Source: Cyprinodon diabolis (taxonomy: Eukaryota; Chordata; Actinopteri; Cyprinodontiformes; Cyprinodontidae). Taken from it: 64,000 nucleotides of DNA. The notes below the pieces were generated by a model. It was not told the origin of the DNA, did no database searches, and was given only the letters and a program-made list of their open reading frames with translations. The position numbers and the translations under genes are program-made. The stretch covers positions 6,865,474-6,929,473 of the forward strand of contig CM060065.1 of assembly GCA_030533445.1 (NCBI GenBank). The letters are read 5' to 3'. Position 1 is the first letter of the stretch; every line of letters begins with the position of its first letter. Shown one piece after another: positions 58,801 to 64,000 of the stretch.

Positions 58801-61800
58801 GGTTCAACTCTATTCTCAGAAACTGCGGTCAGCCCGCCTAGAAGAAGGGAAAGATTTCATCATCCTCGCTGACAGACCAAACTCATCCCTGTCGTCCCTT
58901 TGTTCACCTCTGCTGTGAAAGTACAGCTGTGACTCACTTCTGCTGTCGGTGGAGGAGCAGCCCTCTAAAAATAAAACCTGAACATAAGATTTTAACAGGA
59001 AGTGTCTACAGTTTTGGTAACTGATTTACACTAAACAGCTTTTTTATATTTGGAGTATTAACATATCAAAGCCAAACTAGTATTATTAGTGTATTTATCC
59101 TATGGTTGCCATATATTTTTAATCATGATAATTCATCAATTTAGATTTACTACAACGTATTAGAGTATTAGTATGAGATTTTTTTTCTTCTATTTCGAGA
59201 ATAAAGTTGTTATATTAAGAGAATAAATGCCTACAATTACAAGAAACTAGTTGTATTTTATGACAACTCCTATTAGAAGCCCTTTCTTCCCTAAAATGAG
59301 GAATGTTGAGCATCATGTGAAGTTATGTGAAGCTGATTGGTGGAGCTTGTTTGCCGTCATCTGCTGGGCAGAGCTCAAAGCTTTCTTTCTGAAACGGGTT
59401 GTTGTATGATGACTTCTTTATCGTAATGTCTCGTAATGCTACGACTTCATTCTCGTAATGCTACGACTTTATTCTCGTAATGCTACGACTTTATTCTCGT
59501 AATGCCAACTCTTCATTCTTTTAATGTTACAACTTTATACTTATAATATTACAACTTTATTCTTGTAATATTATGACTTTGGTCTCGTAATGTTACGACT
59601 TTATTCTCGTAATGCTACGACTTTATTCTCGTAATGCTACGACTTTATTCTCGTAATGCCAACTCTTCATTCTTTTAATGTTACGACTTTATACTTATAA
59701 TATTACAACTTTATTCTTGTAATATTATGACTTTGGTCTCGTAATGTTATGACTTTATTCTCGTAATGTTACAAGTTTATTCTCGTAATGCTACGACTTT
59801 ATTCTCGTAATGTTACGAATTTATTCTCGTAATGCTACAACTTTATTCTCGTAATACCAAGACTTTATTCTTTTAATGCTACGACTTTATTCTCGTAATG
59901 CTACGACTTTATTCTCGTAATGCCAAGACTTTATTCTTTTAATGTTACGACTTTTTTCTTGTAATGTTACGACTTTGTTCTCGTAATGTTACGACTTTAT
60001 TCTCGTAATGCTACGACTTTATTCTCGTAATGTTACGACTTTATTCTCGTAATGCTACGACTTTATTCTTGTAATGTTACGACTTTATTCTCGTAATGCT
60101 ACAACTTTATTCTCGTAATGTTACGACTTTATTCTCGTAATGTTACGACTTTATTTTCATAATGCTACGACTTTGTTCTTGTAATGCTACGACTTTATTC
60201 TCGTAATGTTACTACTTTATTCTTATATTACAACTTTGTTCTCGTAATATTATGACTTTAGTTTTGTAAATTTTATGACTATTTTCGTTGCGACTTTATT
60301 CTCATAATGTTATGACCTTATTCCCAAAATGGAATAAAAAAAATCCCTAGCCAGGTCCTAATACTCCATCGTAGATTTACAGTCTAAAAATTAAATTAAA
60401 GTTAGTGATGATAAAACATAATGATAAAATGGTTGGAATATTGGTTGGGATATTTTTCTTCTTTCATTTTTTCCATTGCAAATTCAAAGAATGTGATTTA
60501 ATGCAGTTACTATGGGATGTTAAGTGATAGAAATCACACTCCTCGACACTCGAGTGTCCTTAAGAAGTCTTTTTTATATTTTTTAAATGTGTTGTTTGGG
60601 ATTATCAGGCTACTGAAGACCTACTGAAGGATCATAAATGGATGGTCTTTGGCTGATCCCTTACAATTCCTTTATAAACATCAATATTTGTACAAAAATA
60701 TTCTGCCATGATTTGTTGACATTAGGATCTAAAGAGAAGCGCCATCTACTGGTCAGACCCTGTAATTTAGTGAAAGGGTCAGAGTAAAAAATATGCGAGA
60801 GGGGGTCACTCCAGTGGAAGTGGGCCGCCATTCGGCTGTTTGACTGTGAAGACCAGTTTTTTTTCACCCTCATGTCCCTCCGTTTTCGCACAAACTTGCC
60901 CCTTGCGTTTTTTCCACTTCCTCACCACCTCGGCCGTATCTACACCCACAGCGAGTTTGTGATTGTCCCTCTTGCTTTGTGGTGTGGAATAACATAGCGC
61001 AGACCGCGCTTTAATATTGGGCATAAATCAAAAACAAAGAAGCTCACTGCTGCGGGAGGATAACCAGTCCTCTGACTGATGCTGTATGAGCTGAGGCATC
61101 AGGCTGGACACCTGAAGCTTCACAGAGACCTGAAGCTCTGCTGAGGGAGCAGGAAGCAGCAGCAGCTGCCTTTTAAAGAATCAGCTACTGAGGCAGAGGC
61201 TGAAAGGACAGTGATGCTCAGCAGGCGGGGGTCCGCCATGTTATAAAGAAAACTCCATCTTGCATTTTTTTAATGTACTCGTTTTTTTAATGGACACGAT
61301 AGACGCTCTCCAAGGCGCCATTAAGGCGGATTCATTCTGAACGGGTTTAGGTTTTGATTCAACAGCAGGATCTTTTTCCTCATTTCGTCTGATTCTGCGC
61401 GTCCGAACGTCAATATGTTTGTATTTTTGTTCCATTTTGTCTTAATTACTGCTGTTTGGATGTAAATCTTTCAGCCAATGGAAGGTTTAAGAGTCTGAGT
61501 TGCAGTTTAATCCTCAGTTTAAAGATTTAATTACTAAATTACTTATCTTAATAATCCGTTTACCACATATATCCTGTTAAATACATGAAACATATATCAT
61601 ATTAATAATACATAAAGTGATTTTTTTCTGTTATTGTTGCAGTGAAGAACATGTTTTAAACAGAATAAGAAAAAATACAAAAATAAAACTTTTAAAACTT
61701 CCTAATTTAAAAAAAAAGCGTTGAAAGTAACTTTGCTGTTTTGTCTGATTTTGATTGTATCATTTTATTTTCCTTTTTTTAATGATTTTTTTTTACAGAT

Positions 61801-62170
61801 TTTATTTATTTATGTATTTTTATGTATTTATTTCCAGTTTTAAAACATGTTATCTGCTGTCTTAGGTAGTGGAATAAAAATCCCTTCTTAATATTACATA
61901 TAAGGGGATGGGTTAGATGCAGAGACTGTATTTCTCCAGTGTGAGATCAATAAAGTTCAATTATTCCCTGGATTGTCTGAACTGAAGTTGTTTATTCCTT
62001 CATCATTTCATCAGTTTGCACTTTGTCACTAAGCTTCCTGTGTTTTCTCTTGCAGCTCGTTGGAGGTTTGATCTTGGGCGTGGCCCTTTGGTTGAGACAT
62101 GATCACCAGATCAGCAGCCTGATGGAGGTTCAGCTGAACGGAACTCAGCCCCCCACCTCCTTCTACACCT
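46769..62170 (+). CDS. cd81: CD81 tetraspanin (5' part, exons 1-2)
   Basis: CD81 is a four-pass plasma membrane tetraspanin that organises CD19, integrin and other partners into microdomains. Exon 1 (46769-46834) encodes MGVDGCTKVIKYVLFLLNFL, which is the short cytosolic N-tail plus the first half of TM1. Exon 2 (62056-62170) continues LVGGLILGVALWLRHDHQIS and into the small extracellular loop (TQPPTSFYT). The join is phase 0 and matches the CD81 family exon boundary after FW. N-terminal Cys6 (GCTK), a palmitoylation-type site, is present. TM2 to TM4 and the large loop are beyond the right edge. CD9 is less similar at GVALWLRHD. cd81a and cd81b cannot be separated from this part. Confidence 0.93.
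46835..48534. mobile_element. Two adjacent CACTGAAAAA-type MITEs in cd81 intron 1
   Basis: Copies 3 (47342-47600) and 4 (47795-48087) lie about 200 bp apart in the same orientation, each with GACATTTTGCCAATGGAACAAG and ATACTCATTCCATTGGCA. Flanking DNA is otherwise unassigned. Confidence 0.6.
48535..48900. repeat. Composite repeat: Harbinger-like end plus MITE
   Basis: GGTTTATACTCAGAAACCAGGTCG (as at 14,845, inverted) runs into TGTGGTAAGCCTAGCGCCATTC...CACCAGAGCTATAGTGAAACTGACA, which recurs at 62,390-62,535. Confidence 0.5.
48901..50114. other. cd81 intron 1, mostly unassigned
   Basis: 49,420-49,520 is rich in GATCCGATA/GATATCGGA words (TAGAGATGCACCGATCCGAT), typical of a hAT-type MITE end. 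Nothing else recognised. Confidence 0.35.
50119..50376. mobile_element. TTAA MITE with 16-bp inverted termini
   Basis: AGGAAAAGTCTGGTCA at the left and TGACCGGACTTTTCCT at the right, flanked by TTAA at 50115-50118 and 50377-50380. 258 bp. Confidence 0.85.
50381..52238. other. cd81 intron 1, no gene recognised
   Basis: Unassigned AT-rich DNA; ATATCG/CGATAT words from about 51,940. Confidence 0.4.
52239..52542. mobile_element. Short hAT element with near-perfect 8-bp duplication
   Basis: Termini TAGGGGTGAGTATCGG...CACACCCCTA. Flanks ATCACGAA (52231-52238) and ATCACGAT (52543-52550) match at 7 of 8. Same terminal type as 13667-14428. 304 bp, no coding capacity. Confidence 0.8.
52551..53748. 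other. cd81 intron 1, no gene recognised
   Basis: Continues the CGATAT-rich host repeat to about 52,760, then unassigned DNA with two C-homopolymer runs near 53,308 and 53,551. Confidence 0.4.
53749..54597 (+). mobile_element. TTAA element carrying a P2X7-tail-like ORF, copy B
   Basis: AGTCGTAGGGAAGC...TTTCCCTACGACT between TTAA 53745-53748 and 54598-54601. Contains a perfect 23-bp inverted repeat with a 6-nt loop at 53936-53987 just before the ORF; the same site is degenerate in copies A and C. Confidence 0.85.
54024..54308 (+). CDS. Acidic ORF in TTAA element (copy B)
   Basis: 94 codons, MDSGNMQEEESL...EEESRDEDVVEEDARAAE...GLQPYMFEPLP...HWDGTQWERK. Aligns end to end with the 7962 ORF, 8 residue differences, no indel. 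See copy A for the P2X7-tail-like reading. It may be the first exon of a longer gene in an autonomous relative. Confidence 0.45.
   Translation: MDSGNMQEEESLVSEVVDESPPSSIFYLEEESRDEDVVEEDARAAEAWFGVEGLQPYMFEPLPRNAASSVSSTPAEDTDVHPYEHWDGTQWERK
54602..55271. other. cd81 intron 1, no feature recognised
   Basis: No gene or repeat boundary identified. Confidence 0.4.
55272..56112. mobile_element. Possible hAT-type element
   Basis: Ends CAGGGTCGGATTTAGG and GTAAATCCACCTCTG are imperfect inverted repeats, and TCCTAGGCAA/CCTAGGCAAC recur inside both ends. No matching flanking duplication was found. No transposase. Confidence 0.45.
56395..56680 (+). repeat. Single arm of the tph1-intron fold-back family
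   Basis: CAGGCTAACAAAGAACCC, GGCGGACCC, GCATGTTTTCTAAGC, AAGCTTCTTATATGGGAAGTG, then GACTATGACCTGGATGACTCAGAATCTTCACCAGC. The last part is the inverse of 22,590-22,625. Confidence 0.6.
56681..57861. other. cd81 intron 1, no gene recognised
   Basis: 57,140-57,370 is a degenerate CACTGAAAAA-type MITE. A 126-codon minus-strand frame (57492-57872) has no recognisable motif. Confidence 0.4.
57862..58295 (+). pseudogene. hAT transposase C-terminal fragment, copy 2
   Basis: Encodes FGSTCCCEAGFSTMNRIKNK then a stop, with a shifted MCFRMALSPFKP. Colinear with 33745-34205 including the tail, ending GGTGACCCCTGCTCTAG. Confidence 0.65.
58748..58918 (+). CDS. 56-codon ORF of unknown function
   Basis: ATG in GCCATGG context; product MEWTSVMETEDGEG through RPNSSLSSLCSPLL, TGA at 58916. 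AATAAA follows at about 58968. It lies in a GC-richer, non-repetitive island within cd81 intron 1. I do not recognise it; it may be chance. Confidence 0.2.
   Translation: MEWTSVMETEDGEGISVLVQLYSQKLRSARLEEGKDFIILADRPNSSLSSLCSPLL
59163..60367. mobile_element. Minisatellite-armed element, copy F (longest array)
   Basis: Starts GAGTATTAGTATGAG and ends CTAGCCAGGTCCTAATACTCC. Core about 59,240-59,412, then about 900 bp of a 22-bp unit (CTCGTAATGCTACGACTTTATT), some 40 copies. A higher-order block is also duplicated (59,500-59,590 matches 59,655-59,745). Confidence 0.85.
60663..61070 (-). pseudogene. Harbinger-like fragment with MADF-domain debris
   Basis: On the minus strand, VGVDTAEVVRKWKK precedes frameshifted GKFVRKRRDMRVKK, the core of a MADF domain. 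Ends GGTTATCCTCCCGCAGCAGTG, as at 13,577. Inverted relative to the 13.6-14.9 kb copy. Confidence 0.55.
61071..62055. other. cd81 intron 1, 3' part
   Basis: No gene or repeat recognised up to the exon 2 acceptor; T-rich near 61,750-61,830. Confidence 0.4.
62056..62170 (+). CDS. cd81: cd81 coding exon 2
   Basis: Acceptor TTCTCTTGCAG; 38 codons plus one base, donor GTACGT. Contains GLILGVALWLRHD, near-invariant in CD81. Confidence 0.95.
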
Positions 62171-62248
62171 GTACGTATGCCGTCTGCATGTCTGCTTCCA
62201 TCCTCACACCACACCTCCTCTATCAAATGCTGCTAAACATTCGCTTTA

Positions 62249-62590
62249 GAGGAAAAGTCAGTTCAGCAAGGAATAGCCAATGGATCATTATTTATACCTA
62301 AAACTAATACGTTTGCGGTGTTATTCACGCATTATTCAGTAAAAAATAAAAACAATTCTCACTCCTCCCATCTTCCAGCAGTGACGTCACGGTGCGGTAA
62401 GCCTAGCGCCATTCTCCCCGCTTTACAAGCAAAATCAGTGGGAACTACTAGACACATCTGCAATCAACAACAATTAGTGAAGATTTCCAGAGGACTTCAC
62501 CATTGAAATTCACCAGAGCTATAGTGAAACTGACAATGCACATGTGCATGGCAGCTGGATGTTGGAATACATCGGGTAAAAGTAAAAAAA
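62249..62590. repeat. GACTTTTCCT-type MITE relative
   Basis: Begins AGAGGAAAAGTCAGTTCAGCAAGG and contains CGGTAAGCCTAGCGCCATTCTCC to AGCTATAGTGAAACTGACA as at 48,600-48,745. Lies about 80 bp after cd81 exon 2. Confidence 0.5.
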
Positions 62591-62699
62591 AATAGTTATT
62601 TCACCTTTCCGATTCATGATCCTCTACCGACGGGTTCGCGGTTGGATTGCCAACTTGAAGAAGGGTTGCAAACTTGAAGGGTTACAACTTTCCTACTTG

Positions 62700-62960
62700 C
62701 TTTTTTTTCCCCTTTGGTCCTTCTTTATCCTAGCCTGGTTCTGCTGGAGGTTTCTTCCTGTTAAAAGGGAGTTTTTCCTCTCCACTGTCGCTACAAGCAT
62801 GCTTGGTTTGAGGGATTGCTAAAGACTCAATGAGTCGATGCAATGGTTTTCCTTAGATAGAACTATGAATGAATTTGACTGGATGATCTGGTGAACTGTA
62901 AATTGCCTTGAGATGACGTGTGTTGTGAATTGGCGCTATAGAAAGAAACTGAATTGAATA
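62700..62960 (+). repeat. Percomorph interspersed repeat R, sense copy
   Basis: CCTGGTTCTGCTGGAGGTTTCTTCCTGTTAAAAGGGAG to GAATTGGCGCTATAGAAAGAAACTGAATTGAA, inverse of the 43539 copy. Confidence 0.7.
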
Positions 62961-64000
62961 TTATAATGGATAAAATGAAAAACAAATCAATAGTTATCTA
63001 TATTCACTGATTATGTAATGCCGGGTTCTTACTGAAGGCTTTTTAAACCCCAGGGGCCTCAGCTTTGCATGCAAAGTCTATAGTGGACGTGAAGATCGCA
63101 TTTCCTTTTTTTGTTGAAGGAAAGTAGCAGCTCTGATCTCTGGCAAAGATTCACGGCTCAAGTAGGAAGAGCTGAGCACAATGTTGGATAGAGGAAAACA
63201 GTCGAAACATTGGAAACATATTATTCCTCCTGAGTCACCCAGGTTGGGGGGGTTTCCTGGCCCTCTGAGGCCTTTAGTACCAATCATTTGAGGTTTTTAG
63301 GACTTTTACGATATTTTTCCTGAACCCCATCCCCCATTTTACTCCTTAGATTACCGGCTGACTTCCCAGCACTTTTTCACAAAGTAAAACTCGTCCTTAA
63401 GGGGTTTCTGAACCGTGGGGCTCAGTGACCATCTCCCTCCCCCAGATGCGGGGAACTCCTTGGCTAAATGTGTGGTCAGGAAGAATGACAGAAATGTGCT
63501 GCTGGCAAATGAGACATTGTGGAATGAGATTAGACAAACATGGAGCCTGACGTTTAAGGAGTGTTTCCAGGACCCCTCTGTGGAGGTCTGAGCTGGGGGC
63601 TGGGGGTGGGTTGGGGGTTAAACGGCCTCGCCCTGATCTTCGGCTGGGTGTGTGCCGTACTAACAGCCAGCACGCCACCGATCACATGAATCCGTTTGCC
63701 GTCAGCCTCCCCGTCGTTTGTTCGCGTCTCCATCGTCAGGTGGGAGGACGAGGAAGAGAGGAAGGGGCGGGTCCTGAAAGGCAGGGCCGCTTGTTCTTTA
63801 ATGCAGCATAGCTGTGGTTGGTTTTAAAAGCCACTTTGTGATTTATTTTTTTTTCCCTCGCTGATTGCATCCTGACCATTACATAAAGCTTCCCCCTCTT
63901 TCCTAAGATGGGGGGAGGAAAAAAATTCATCAGTATAGGAAAAAATTCCTCACTCCCCTCCTCCCTTTGCCCCTCCCTCCTTTCCTCTGTTGGTTTCATC
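62961..64000. other. cd81 intron 2, no feature recognised
   Basis: The next cd81 exon was not found. GC-richer from 63,050 with purine/pyrimidine tracts near 63,580-63,620 and 63,900-63,985. No recognisable gene. Confidence 0.4.

Noticed and set aside
59413..60320. Regular short repeats as a CRISPR-like or centromeric array
   Set aside because: Units are contiguous with no unique spacers, the host is a vertebrate, and the array lies inside a bounded element of about 1.2 kb.

Overview
The window is vertebrate nuclear DNA from a ray-finned fish, most likely a percomorph teleost. It is AT-rich, holds small spliced exons with canonical GT/AG borders, and is crowded with fish-type repeats. Three host genes are recognisable by conserved protein sequence. 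None is contiguous, and about nine tenths of the window is intron, intergenic DNA and mobile-element debris.

Layout. (1) 3.6-12.0 kb, minus strand: first three coding exons of an AP-2 adaptor alpha subunit gene (ap2a2-like); the rest lies off the left edge. (2) 12.0-18.9 kb: head-to-head intergenic region with a three-layer nested transposon insertion. (3) 18.86-42.13 kb, plus strand: an apparently complete tryptophan hydroxylase gene of the TPH1 type, 11 coding exons, about 490 codons. Its last intron holds a 5.7-kb Ty3/gypsy chromovirus (sushi-like) LTR retrotransposon on the minus strand. (4) 46.77 kb to beyond the right edge, plus strand: coding exons 1 and 2 of the tetraspanin gene cd81, separated by a 15.2-kb repeat-filled intron. 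In human the relatives AP2A2, CD81 and TPH1 (and TH) all lie on 11p15, so the ap2a2-tph1-cd81 order looks like a piece of that ancestral block.

Repeats. Several families recur. They are: fold-back elements with about 390-bp arms flanked by TTAA; a TTAA element carrying a 94-96 codon acidic reading frame with a P2X7-tail-like YxFEP motif; an element family whose inverted arms are a roughly 22-bp minisatellite (AATAAAGTCGTAA type, six copies); hAT elements with clear 8-bp target duplications; Harbinger-like MADF-domain debris; LINE fragments; and several MITEs.

How the genes work together: there is no operon logic. ap2a2 (endocytic coat), tph1 (rate-limiting step of serotonin and melatonin synthesis) and cd81 (membrane organiser) are independent neighbours. 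The most notable observations are the self-primer match in the retrotransposon, the minisatellite-armed element family, the ORF-bearing TTAA element, the nested insertions with intact target duplications, and unusual substitutions in the TPH protein at positions otherwise conserved in its family.
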